Shown: piece after piece, positions 34,517 through 42,661 of the stretch
Numbering within the stretch: the first letter of the stretch is position 1
Layout: every line of letters starts with the position of its first letter
Origin: Lachnospiraceae bacterium
GTDB lineage: Bacteria; Bacillota; Clostridia; Lachnospirales; Lachnospiraceae
Direction of reading: 5' to 3'
Length of the DNA: 64,000 nt
Assembly: GCA_902363135.1 (NCBI GenBank)
Contig: CABIZF010000003.1
Location: forward strand, 186,001 to 250,000
The notes under the pieces: generated by a model
Seen by the model: only the letters and a program-made list of their open reading frames with translations
What the model was told of the DNA's origin: nothing
Databases searched by the model: none
Position numbers and translations under genes: made by a program

Positions 34517-34869
34517 TCATCTCCCACCTGTAGAGGAAGGAGAATTCTTGCTATATATTATGTTAAAATGCTTCAATGCCTCCACAATTGCACTCTCTTT
34601 ATCTTCTGGACACTGCGGTTGCCTGCTATCTTCATTTTTAGGTAAATTATAATTCTTTCCAACCTCAATTCCGCATTTTCTCTTTACCTGTGAGATATAC
34701 AGATTGGAAACCTTCATGCCGGCATTATGTTCAGCCACATACTTCTTTATCTCATCAAATGTAGCCTTAGTCTCTGCAGATGTTATATCATATCATCAAG
34801 TTCAATCGTGACATTAATGTAATCATCCGGCTTTTGTTTCAGTTGGGACAAAAGAACAACCGTCTCAAC
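34517..34869 (-). pseudogene. Displaced original rlmD 3' tail with one-base deletion
   Basis: From the attachment core (34856-34869) the minus strand reads VETVVLLSQLKQ..., matching the tail of intact rlmD. At about 34789 one base is missing (ATGATATAACA where ATGGATATAACA would keep frame), giving a stop. The shifted frame then continues EIKKYVAEHNAGMKVSNLYISQVKRKCGIEVGK ... QPQCPEDKES, almost identical to the tail at 49207. It was the host's own rlmD end before the mobilizable element arrived and has since decayed. Confidence 0.8.
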
Positions 34870-36516
34870 AGTTGTTTCAGTTTCCAAGGGAAGTTCTTTC
34901 ACTTCCTCACCATCAACAGGCACAGGAAAATTGAATACGATCTTCTTTATCCAACTACCGTCTTTTCTCTTTTCCGGGAACATCTCAATTCGCTCGATAA
35001 AGGCCTTCATAAACTCCTTCTGCTCCGCTTCCGTTGCGGAATGGTAGACTTCATCAAATGCCAGTAACAAGCGATAGATATTGTCACCGGAAATCTTCTC
35101 CTGCTGTATGTTGCGGATCTGACTTTGCAATTCGCCAATCTGAACTTTGATTTCCTCTATGGTATCATACTGCTCATCATAGCGGCGCTGCAAGTCTAAA
35201 ATCTTTCTGTCATAGTGGACATCGTTGATGTCCAAAGTATCCATCTGACGCTCCAAGCGACTTTTCGTTCCAAAGGCTTGCTTTAGCTGCCCTTGCAGTA
35301 CGGCGATCTGCTTTTCCATATCCTCTGTATCAACCGCCGTTCCGATTTTCGCTTGAATCGCTTCCACAAACCGGGGATTGTTGACCATAGCAGAAATAAT
35401 CTTCGCCACAAATTTATTGATTTCCGTCTGCTCGATATTCAGACGGAAGCTGCACTCATGCCCGGTAGGTGTAACCGTATTTTTGCAGTAGTAATAATAC
35501 CGTGTTTTTTTGTCCTTGCTGTGCGCCTTGGCGATATTGCCGTACATACTCTTACCGCAGCATGGGCATTTCAAGATACCGGACAGGATGTGTGCATGGT
35601 CTGGATTGTTGACCTTTTCCCGCTTGAAAGAATTGATCTTGCGCTTTTCCTGTGCCAGATACCAATCTTCTTCGGAAATGATAGCTTCGTGCTGTCCTTC
35701 ATAAACCGGGAACTCCGACTGCTCAACCACGTGCATCTCGTTTCTTGTACCCTGTTTCTTTTCTGTTCTTCGTCTGCCGTAAGCAATCTTTCCCATATAA
35801 ACAGGATTGTACAATACATTTTTCACAAAATCTCTTGAAAATCCCGGAATGGTATTATTCTGTCTTAGTTTCTTTACATAACCATTGCGGTTCAGATATT
35901 TTGCAACTCCTGTAACACCCTCGTTTGTATGAATATAACGATCATAGATTACTCGGATAACTTCCACTTCATCCTCTGCAATGACAAGGTTTCCATTTTC
36001 CAGTTTGTATCCATATGGAGCGAAACCGCCGTTCCATTTGCCCTCACGAGCCTTTTGCTCACGTCCTGCCATTGTCTGTGTGCGGATATTTTCTCGCTCA
36101 ATCTCTGCCACCGCAGACAGCACAGAGATCATCAGCTTTCCTGCATCCTTGGAGCTGTCAATGCCATCCTCCACGCAGATCAGATTGACACCGAAATCCT
36201 GCATGAGTTGCAAAGAGTTCAGAACGTCCGCTGCATTTCTGCCAAATCGGGACAGCTTAAAGACCAACACATAAGAAACATCATCTTTGCCGTCCTGGAT
36301 GTCATTCAGCATCCGTTGAAACTCCTGCCGCCCTTGAATGTTCTTGCCGGAAAATCCCTCGTCAGAATACTCCCCAGCAACGATCATATCCTCGTATGCC
36401 GCATACTTCCGTAGCTTGTCACGTTGGGCATCCAAACTGTATCCGTCAACCTGCATCGAGGTGGACACTCTTGTATAAAGATAGCATTTAAGTTGTTTCT
36501 TTTTCAGAATCTCCAC
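34783..36516 (-). CDS. Large serine recombinase (integrase of the mobilizable element)
   Basis: 577 residues. The N-terminal resolvase domain has catalytic Ser in YTRVSTSMQ and conserved Arg in KLSRFGRNA. A recombinase domain, a zinc ribbon (CPCCGK ... CSFRL) and a coiled coil (about 395-460) follow. It catalyses integration and excision at the GTTGAGACGGTTGT core. Its last 28 or so codons lie beyond that core and are host rlmD sequence, so the protein's C-terminus changes with each integration state. The start overlaps the upstream HTH gene by 29 bases. Confidence 0.92.
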   Translation of the reverse strand: MEILKKKQLKCYLYTRVSTSMQVDGYSLDAQRDKLRKYAAYEDMIVAGEYSDEGFSGKNIQGRQEFQRMLNDIQDGKDDVSYVLVFKLSRFGRNAADVLNSLQLMQDFGVNLICVEDGIDSSKDAGKLMISVLSAVAEIERENIRTQTMAGREQKAREGKWNGGFAPYGYKLENGNLVIAEDEVEVIRVIYDRYIHTNEGVTGVAKYLNRNGYVKKLRQNNTIPGFSRDFVKNVLYNPVYMGKIAYGRRRTEKKQGTRNEMHVVEQSEFPVYEGQHEAIISEEDWYLAQEKRKINSFKREKVNNPDHAHILSGILKCPCCGKSMYGNIAKAHSKDKKTRYYYYCKNTVTPTGHECSFRLNIEQTEINKFVAKIISAMVNNPRFVEAIQAKIGTAVDTEDMEKQIAVLQGQLKQAFGTKSRLERQMDTLDINDVHYDRKILDLQRRYDEQYDTIEEIKVQIGELQSQIRNIQQEKISGDNIYRLLLAFDEVYHSATEAEQKEFMKAFIERIEMFPEKRKDGSWIKKIVFNFPVPVDGEEVKELPLETETTVETVVLLSQLKQKPDDYINVTIELDDMI

Positions 36517-36718
36517 CTCCCTCAGTCCTTCCTTTTACCATAAGTCCCTCGTTGCGGATATAATACTCCAAAAGCCACAGCACATAATCCGGTGCATGGC
36601 GGTTGTCCAATTCCCATTCAGTCATAGTCCGGTAAGGAATATGGACGAGCTTGCAAAAATCTTTCCGATTCAGTCCCGTGCTTTCACGCAACTTTATAAT
36701 TCTGTTTTTACAATCCAT
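36488..36718 (-). CDS. Small XRE-like HTH repressor upstream of the recombinase
   Basis: 76 residues starting at 36718 (GGAGAAAAGACGG before ATG). The core RIIKLRESTGLNRKDFCKLVHIPYRTMTEWELDNR is a compact helix-turn-helix. It overlaps the recombinase start by 29 bases. An upstream ATG at 36790 would lie within the promoter/operator and is rejected. Likely it represses its own promoter and so controls recombinase level and excision. Confidence 0.78.
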   Translation of the reverse strand: MDCKNRIIKLRESTGLNRKDFCKLVHIPYRTMTEWELDNRHAPDYVLWLLEYYIRNEGLMVKGRTEGGGDSEKETT

Positions 36719-36745
36719 CCGTCTTTTCTCCACAAAAGCAAAAAA

Positions 36746-36796
36746 TACACGTTGCGTAATCATTATAGCATAGCCATAGTGAATACGCAACGTGTA
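36746..36796 (-). promoter_or_regulatory. Promoter with 13-bp inverted repeat before the HTH-recombinase pair
   Basis: Minus strand: TTGCGT (36785-36790), 17-base spacer, TATAAT (36762-36767). TACACGTTGCGTA (36746-36758) and TACGCAACGTGTA (36784-36796) are perfect inverted repeats. One arm covers the -35 box and the other lies just after the -10 box. This is a strong candidate operator for the HTH protein. Confidence 0.75.
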
Positions 36797-36807
36797 AATT
36801 GCAAATT

Positions 36808-36993
36808 TTACGCAGCCTTATCCGTCAAAAGCTGCGCTTGATTACTTTCCTCGGAATGCTCCACTCCCTGCGGTGCGTCCTGTTCCAATTTATCCAAAAC
36901 CTGATGTCCATATTTCTGGAGCATCTGGCTCATAACATCCACACAGCGGTCAAATGCCGCATTATATTTCGCTTCCTCATAATATTTCTTCAA
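36808..36993 (-). CDS. Small element protein of unknown function
   Basis: 61 residues from a TTG start (GGAGGAATCGCC upstream). Mostly helical and charged (KKYYEEAKYNAAFDRCVDVMSQMLQKYG). It lies between the relaxase and the HTH gene on the same strand and starts 15 bases after the relaxase stop. I do not recognise a family. Such small genes next to MobV relaxases may assist relaxation or regulation. Confidence 0.6.
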   Translation of the reverse strand: MKKYYEEAKYNAAFDRCVDVMSQMLQKYGHQVLDKLEQDAPQGVEHSEESNQAQLLTDKAA

Positions 36994-37008
36994 TAGGCGA
37001 TTCCTCCA

Positions 37009-38298
37009 TCAAAGTTCCATATCCTGTCCACGCTTCCGGGCAGGGTGTTTGTGTTCCTGTGTTTCCTTTCCTCTGATGAGGATAGAATTGATAAAAGCCC
37101 GAACCTTTTCGGATGCGATTTCCAGTGCATCCAGAAAGGGTTGGGCTTTCTGTTTGAGTTCCATATATTTTTCGTTTACCGCTTCATACCGCTGCTTCCA
37201 GATGGAAACCGTCTTTTCTGCGGAAGCCAGTTTCTCCTTCAGCCGCTTGTTGTCAGCGTTGGCGATAATGCCGTTGACCGCATAGCGTTTGAGCGTATCG
37301 GACTGATCTGGTGTGAGCGAAATATTTCCGGTGATGGAATTTTTCTTGCCCATCGCTTCAATATCCTGCACCGTCAGCGCAATGGTCTTTGCCGTCTTGG
37401 TTTCCCTTTGCAGAGCTTCCAGTCTCTTTTTCTGTTTCTCCGTGGCAGCTTTGGCATTCTCCAAACTCTGCTCGGCCTGTGCCACCTGTCCGGTCACGGC
37501 ATCTAAACGCTGCTGTTCAGCCTGTACCTTGAACTGCGTTACCGTCAGATGTTCCTCGGTGCTTCCACGTTCTCCACGCTCCAGATCGGTATATCCGGCA
37601 ACTCGCATGAAATGAAAAAAGTCATCCTGCAACACACTGTAGGATGACCTCAAAATCTTTTTTCCTCTTGCGTTCAACATTGGATTACCGTCCTCGTCAA
37701 GCACCGGCTTGGACTCCCATTTCTTACTGCGGCTGACCTGTGTGATGACCTCCTTAACGGTTCCCCGGAGGGCTTCATCCTTGCATCGCTTCGACCAAAG
37801 TATCTGCTTTTCCACCACCGGGATATAAACCACATGAAGGTGGTAGTGGTACACATCTTCGCCCAAAGCTTCGGACATTGCTCGGTTGCGCTCATCGGCG
37901 TGCATCACAGCGGAGAGGATATACTGCTCACCACCTACGATCTCCGCAGCAGCTTTGTAGGCATCGGCATAAAACTGTTTCGCAAATTCATAGCCGCCAT
38001 GATTGTAGAAATAAGCGGAATTCACATCAAATACCAACTCACCGTATTTGACGGCATCCGGTTTCAGACCTCTGGTGGAGATCACGCCGTCTTGTTCCAT
38101 CTGCTCAAACATTTTTACATAATCGTCCGTGGGTGCTTTGAAATGGACGTTCAGAGAAGTGCGTTCCGGCACGATGTCCTGATTGCTGTAGCTGTCCTTT
38201 TCACGCTCATTGTGTTCCTGTACCTTTGCCACATCTGCCGGGTTTCCCAAGTCCTGATTTCTGGCTACGGTACGGTCTATTCCATCGTTTCTTGCCAT
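37009..38298 (-). CDS. MobV/Pre-type relaxase
   Basis: 429 residues. The N-terminal half carries the MobV signature, with metal-binding histidines in YHYHLHVVYIPV and the preceding segment FAKQFYADAYKAAAEIVGGEQYILSAVMHADE. The C-terminal half (about 255-400) is a long coiled coil. It nicks oriT and pilots one strand into the recipient using a helper element's secretion channel. The candidate oriT lies just upstream, as is usual for MobV. Confidence 0.9.
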   Translation of the reverse strand: MARNDGIDRTVARNQDLGNPADVAKVQEHNEREKDSYSNQDIVPERTSLNVHFKAPTDDYVKMFEQMEQDGVISTRGLKPDAVKYGELVFDVNSAYFYNHGGYEFAKQFYADAYKAAAEIVGGEQYILSAVMHADERNRAMSEALGEDVYHYHLHVVYIPVVEKQILWSKRCKDEALRGTVKEVITQVSRSKKWESKPVLDEDGNPMLNARGKKILRSSYSVLQDDFFHFMRVAGYTDLERGERGSTEEHLTVTQFKVQAEQQRLDAVTGQVAQAEQSLENAKAATEKQKKRLEALQRETKTAKTIALTVQDIEAMGKKNSITGNISLTPDQSDTLKRYAVNGIIANADNKRLKEKLASAEKTVSIWKQRYEAVNEKYMELKQKAQPFLDALEIASEKVRAFINSILIRGKETQEHKHPARKRGQDMEL

Positions 38299-38676
38299 TG
38301 GCGTTTCCTTTCTTTGAGATTTGCAGACAGCGGAGAAATACGGAGAGGCACTTTTTCAAAGTGTAATAACCCACTATGACACTTTCATCCATACTGGCTG
38401 CAAAGTGCCGTGGGCTCTCCGAGGGCTCTCCCGAGGGGGAATGCGGTCACTGCGGTGACCTCTGCTGACCAAGGCGAAAATGTCTGCGCCTTTTCACATG
38501 GTCAGCCCCGTCTGCATGAAGCTGTTCTGTGTCAACTTCCTCTTGCAGCCGATGTCCACAGACACTTTTTCAAAAGCCTGTGGACATAGAAACAGTCCGA
38601 GCGAGAGGATGTGTGCTGTTTCTATAACAAGCGTTTCACGCTCTTTTGCTGCGTACATACGTACCAGCAATGGGAT
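38299..38676. other. Intergenic region with candidate oriT
   Basis: No gene is present. It contains several inverted repeats (GGTCAC/GTGACC near 38443-38459) and two CGTACGTAC-like palindromes near 38650 and 38715, besides the relaxase-proximal repeats described separately. Confidence 0.5.
38347..38409 (-). other. Candidate origin of transfer (oriT)
   Basis: GGCACTTT (38347-38354) and AAAGTGCC (38402-38409) form outer arms. Inside, CACTTT/AAAGTG makes a small hairpin. The minus strand then reads TAGTGGGTTATTACACTTT, close to the pMV158-type nick region TAGTGTGTTATACTTT used by MobV relaxases. It lies 50 bases upstream of the relaxase start. Confidence 0.55.
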
Positions 38677-40068
38677 TTATTCGACCTGCCGCCATTCCTC
38701 CGGAATGTCCTCCGGTACGTACGTACACGGCGAATCTCCGTAAAACCCATTTATATGAGGTCGTGCAATAGCTTCCACTCCCATGAATCCCCAAACCCGC
38801 CGTCCGGCAGAGTTGGTGATATTGTTGCAATGCTCCAGATTGAATCTCCCAGCATTGACAATCATGGCGTCGCTGAAGCTGCGGGCTTTCAGCGGTGCAA
38901 GGGAATTTTCTTCGCACCACATCCGGTAGATTTCATAGAAATCCTTGGAACTGATGGACGCATCCGCTTTACGCTGGATGTATCCCTCGGAATCCATGAA
39001 ATCAAAGATATTGTTGTTGTCACGCTTGACCGCTTCCCGGTTTTCCCGGATACGGTCACTCTCCGTAAACTTAAAGTTGTTGGCAACAAGCCGCTGCAAG
39101 CCTTCAAATGCCCACAGGAAGATACCCTCGGCTTCAGCTTTCATCTTCTCTGCAAGATCAGGATCGTCAGCTCTGTCCACCGGCTTTTCCTTGGTGGTCA
39201 GCACAAGCTGTCTGCGATAAAATCCGTCACTGCGGTCATACAGGGCTTGCAGATCACCGTTACTGAATGCCAGCAGCCGGGCGAACATCCAGCCCTGATA
39301 ACTCTGCTTGCCTTTACGTTCCAAATCCATCTTGCCCTGTGCTGTCACGATGGATTTTACATAGTTGGTCTGGCGCAGAGCTTCCATCCGCATATCATCA
39401 TCTACGCACAGCAGGATGTGCTCCAGATCGGCACGGGCAAAGCGGTTTTCAGAAATCTTGCCGATGCTGCCGTCCTTCATGTTTGTGCCAAAGATAGCCG
39501 AAAGCACCGCACCGATTTGGGATTTACCCTCGCCACCGTTGCCCTTAATCACCATCATGCGCTGTCCTTTGTTGGAGGGGATCAGGCAATAACCGATAAA
39601 CTCCTGCAAGGTGGGAATGTCTTCCGCATGGAGCAGTCCATTCAAAAAGTTCAGCCAGATCACGGGCGCAGGAGCATCGGGATTGTAGACAACAGGCAGA
39701 CGGCTTCGCACGATAGCCGGTCTGCCCTCGGTAAATGTGCCGTTCAATAGCAGCGTACCGTTGAACACATGGATGCGATCCTGCTCCGGTGGGAAGTCAG
39801 GCACTTGCGCTTCCAGTTTCAGCACTTCCAGAATGTTGGTGATCTTCCGGGGGATGTTGTTCACGGCACAGAATTTCAGCTTGTCGTAAATCTCCCCACG
39901 CAGTGGGAGATCGTCCGTCACTCGACCATCGGGCGTAAAAAAAGCTCCGTTTGCGAAGATGATTCTGCGCTCATGCAGAAATTCTTCACAAAACAGAGCT
40001 TCGTTGATGTTCTGCCCATCAAACCAGACAGGCAAATTCATATCAGGCGTTTTCCGGTTCTTCGCCAT
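38677..40068 (-). CDS. Primase-helicase, phage/plasmid P4-D5 family
   Basis: 463 residues. A central superfamily-3 helicase domain has Walker A KGNGGEGKSQIG and Walker B-like ILLCVDDDM. A C-terminal winged-helix part follows. It belongs to the DUF5906/P4-family C-terminal proteins that unwind DNA during plasmid-like replication. The start at 40068 overlaps the upstream CHC2 primase gene by 26 bases, so the two work together, probably in replication of the excised circle. Confidence 0.85.
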   Translation of the reverse strand: MAKNRKTPDMNLPVWFDGQNINEALFCEEFLHERRIIFANGAFFTPDGRVTDDLPLRGEIYDKLKFCAVNNIPRKITNILEVLKLEAQVPDFPPEQDRIHVFNGTLLLNGTFTEGRPAIVRSRLPVVYNPDAPAPVIWLNFLNGLLHAEDIPTLQEFIGYCLIPSNKGQRMMVIKGNGGEGKSQIGAVLSAIFGTNMKDGSIGKISENRFARADLEHILLCVDDDMRMEALRQTNYVKSIVTAQGKMDLERKGKQSYQGWMFARLLAFSNGDLQALYDRSDGFYRRQLVLTTKEKPVDRADDPDLAEKMKAEAEGIFLWAFEGLQRLVANNFKFTESDRIRENREAVKRDNNNIFDFMDSEGYIQRKADASISSKDFYEIYRMWCEENSLAPLKARSFSDAMIVNAGRFNLEHCNNITNSAGRRVWGFMGVEAIARPHINGFYGDSPCTYVPEDIPEEWRQVE

Positions 40069-40663
40069 GGTGCGCCATCTCCTTTTTCTTTCGTGTGATG
40101 TACTCTTGCAGAAAAGCAATTTTGCCGTCCTGCATCAGCTTGTCCACCAATGCCACCCGTTCTTCCAGATCACCCACCGTCAGCACATCTGCCATATATT
40201 CGATATAGCAGTGCATCTGGCAGGCTTCCACAAAACGATCATCCAGAGCCTCCTCCGGTGTTTTGGGTGCATACCGCACTTTCCAATCTTCCAGCAGATG
40301 CAGATAATCCGTCAGCACCCGGAAACACAGCATTTCATTCTCCCGGAACTGACGGATATAAGGACGCTTTGGCTTGGCCATAGCTGCGGCAGTGGGCGGT
40401 TTCGGGTCAAGTCCGAAGTCCGAAGCCAGCTTTTGCGCTGCTTCATAGCTGCTCATATTGAACAGCCTTGCCACAAGGTCGATCACATCTCCCTTTGCTC
40501 CACAGCCGAAGCAGAAGAAATAGTCCTCATTCAGCTTCAAGCTCGGATGCCTGTCATTGTGGAACGGGCAGCAAGCCATACCGTTTCGGTTGACTTTCAG
40601 CCCGTAGTGTTCGGCGGCTTGCTTGACACTGATTGCCGCTTTGATGGTTCCATAGATTGTCAT
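40043..40663 (-). CDS. CHC2 zinc-finger DNA primase-like protein
   Basis: 206 residues. The DnaG-type zinc finger is complete (CCPFHND ... CFGCGAKGDVIDLV) near residues 30-60, but no TOPRIM catalytic domain follows. The protein probably supplies template recognition to the helicase partner. The start at 40663 follows GGAGG. Divergent from the plus-strand gene at 40885. Confidence 0.85.
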   Translation of the reverse strand: MTIYGTIKAAISVKQAAEHYGLKVNRNGMACCPFHNDRHPSLKLNEDYFFCFGCGAKGDVIDLVARLFNMSSYEAAQKLASDFGLDPKPPTAAAMAKPKRPYIRQFRENEMLCFRVLTDYLHLLEDWKVRYAPKTPEEALDDRFVEACQMHCYIEYMADVLTVGDLEERVALVDKLMQDGKIAFLQEYITRKKKEMAHHGEEPENA

Positions 40664-40760
40664 AAAAAAACCTCCGTTCATAATATTCTGGAAAGCACGA
40701 AGCACCCGCAGTGATTGGCAGGTGCTTTGCTCCTTCTATTATGGTTATGACGGATTTCTC

Positions 40761-40874
40761 AAAAAACAGGCTAATCGGAGGACAACTCCGTTTCAAAAAA
40801 CAGGACAACTTATTGATAGATGTAGATTTCTTTACATTAGCATGATACAATTAAGAAAGTGAAAAAACAGGACA
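40761..40874. repeat. Three AAAAAACAGG direct repeats in a divergent control region
   Basis: Copies at 40761, 40795 and 40862 (the last two extend to AAAAAACAGGACA), with a CGGAG/CTCCG hairpin between the first two. They lie between the divergent primase and DUF6076 genes and could be iterons for replication or binding sites of a shared regulator. Confidence 0.5.
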
Positions 40875-40884
40875 GGAGGTAAGC

Positions 40885-41988
40885 ATGAACCAAGAATTGA
40901 TGACATTGGACTTCTGGCAGGATACGGTCATATATGAGGGCAAAACATTCCCTGTCGGCACGCTTGCCTGTGATGCACTGAATGTTCCTGCGGATACTAT
41001 TACAAAAATGAACGAGCAATGCGAGAAAATCAATCTGCTGCTCGGGATGCTGAATGCCGGACAGGATACTTCTGCACTCTTTCCAATGGCAAAGGAAGCT
41101 GCATTGACAATGTTAGAGATTCTCAGCAAAACGCCGCCGTTCTCCTATATGGATATACCAAAGCACCGGGAACGAATAGAAAGGGTCTTTACTGCGGACA
41201 ATGCTCTGAAATATGTGGAGTTCGCCATAAAAGCCGTAACCAATTCTTTACCGTTCGAAGAAGTTCCGAAATATGCTGATGCGGTGATGCTCCAGCGCTA
41301 TACCGCTGTATGCGGGCATCTGGCTTACTCCCTTGAGGAATACCAAAAGGCGATGCTTGATTTTGCAGAACAATCGGACGGAAACGAAGCAGACCGCACC
41401 GCAGAGGGCTTTGCGAAAATGTTCGGCACCTATTTCCCACCGGAGTTTTCTATCACAGAGGGCAATGCCTGGATGTCTACCCTGAACAATTCCGTTCAGT
41501 ATATATCGGTCATCCGTCCCGGCGAAAAAGTTGCGAAGCTGGTCAAGCGGATGCACTATGTATCCTTTGTAGGGATGTTCCGGTCTGATCTTTTTGAGGG
41601 CTTATGTGTTGGTCATGCCCCGAAAAAATGCAAAATCTGCGGCAAGTGGTTCCTCACCACCAACGCAAGGCACACCAAATACTGCGGCGGCTATGCACCG
41701 GGGGACAAGCTGCACCGCACTTGCCGGCAGATCGGCAATCTAAAAGGCAGAGAACAGCGAGAGCTTGCAGACGATCATCCGATTATCCAGATATATGAAA
41801 AGAGGCTGAACACCATAAATCGCTATGTAAAGCGTGGTACTCTGGACGCTGACCTTGCGGAGGTCATGAAGAAACTGGCAAAAGATAAAGAACTCCGGGC
41901 AAAAAGTGATGTTGCTTATGCCAAAGGAGCTTATGAAAAAGAAATGGAACAGGCTGCTTTGCTTGCAGAAGCTAAGATACATATTTAG
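40885..41988 (+). CDS. DUF6076-type protein with zinc-binding motif
   Basis: 367 residues. The N-terminal 230 residues are helical without a recognisable motif. A treble-clef-like cysteine group follows (CKICGKWFLTTNARHTKYCGG ... HRTC), resembling the zinc site in DUF6076/CGNR-type proteins. It is common in Clostridial mobilizable elements but has no known function. GACAGGAGG precedes the start. It is the first gene of the plus-strand half of the element. Confidence 0.7.
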   Translation: MNQELMTLDFWQDTVIYEGKTFPVGTLACDALNVPADTITKMNEQCEKINLLLGMLNAGQDTSALFPMAKEAALTMLEILSKTPPFSYMDIPKHRERIERVFTADNALKYVEFAIKAVTNSLPFEEVPKYADAVMLQRYTAVCGHLAYSLEEYQKAMLDFAEQSDGNEADRTAEGFAKMFGTYFPPEFSITEGNAWMSTLNNSVQYISVIRPGEKVAKLVKRMHYVSFVGMFRSDLFEGLCVGHAPKKCKICGKWFLTTNARHTKYCGGYAPGDKLHRTCRQIGNLKGREQRELADDHPIIQIYEKRLNTINRYVKRGTLDADLAEVMKKLAKDKELRAKSDVAYAKGAYEKEMEQAALLAEAKIHI

Positions 41989-42000
41989 TGGGGGAACAAT

Positions 42001-42627
42001 ATGAAACAAATATATGTGCATGGATTAGGACAAACATCTGACAGTTGGACAAAAACAATAGATATTTTGCAAACTACTGATTACAGCTTGTGTCCGAATC
42101 TTCCTGATTTAGTTCATAGCAAAGAAGTGACCTATGATAATCTATATGCTGCATTTTCAGATTACTGCAATCAATATGATGAGCCTATTGATTTGTGCGG
42201 TTTATCGCTTGGGGGCGTATTAGCTCTGAACTATGCTATACAATATCCGAAAAAAGTTCGCTCCTTGGTGCTTATCGCCACACAATATAAAATGCCCAAG
42301 AAGCTTCTGAAATTTCAAAATCTTCTCTTTAGATTTATGCCTAAATCCATGTTTCAACAAATGGGATTTAGAAAAGCTGATTTCTTACTTCTATGCGAAA
42401 CCATGATGGAGTTGGACTTTAACAACTCTCTGCACAAAATATCATGCCCTACACTATTGTTATATGGCGAGAAAGATACTGCGAATAAAAATGCTTCTAT
42501 TGAATTGGCAGAATTGCTTAAGAACGTGGAATTAAAAACGATTATTGGTGCCGGACATGAAGTTAATATTGAATCACCGCAGGAATTGGCAGAAATACTT
42601 CATGCTTTTTATGAAAGAATGTCTTAA
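42001..42627 (+). CDS. Alpha/beta hydrolase
   Basis: 208 residues. The oxyanion region is VHGLGQT, the nucleophile is in GLSLGG, the acid probably in YGEKDT and the histidine in GAGHE, so the triad is complete. It is clearly more AT-rich than its neighbours, suggesting it was picked up separately as cargo. It lies 12 bases after the DUF6076 gene. Substrate unknown. Confidence 0.83.
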   Translation: MKQIYVHGLGQTSDSWTKTIDILQTTDYSLCPNLPDLVHSKEVTYDNLYAAFSDYCNQYDEPIDLCGLSLGGVLALNYAIQYPKKVRSLVLIATQYKMPKKLLKFQNLLFRFMPKSMFQQMGFRKADFLLLCETMMELDFNNSLHKISCPTLLLYGEKDTANKNASIELAELLKNVELKTIIGAGHEVNIESPQELAEILHAFYERMS

Positions 42628-42661
42628 GGGATTCTTATAGAAATGAGAAGGGAGGTGCGCT

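Larger units (their letters stand above)
32750..34520 (-). mobile_element. IS200/IS605 element with tnpA and tnpB
   Basis: The element holds coupled tnpA and tnpB genes and ends in hairpin-rich DNA. The right end on the minus strand (GTGGTGGGAGCATGTCAC) matches the usual terminus of tnpB-bearing elements. No terminal inverted repeats or target duplication are expected for this family. Exact ends are estimated. It lies directly after the displaced rlmD tail. Confidence 0.75.

Noticed and set aside
38677..39750. Long plus-strand frame (38611-39750) opposite the primase-helicase
   Set aside because: No ribosome site or family match. The minus strand has Walker motifs.
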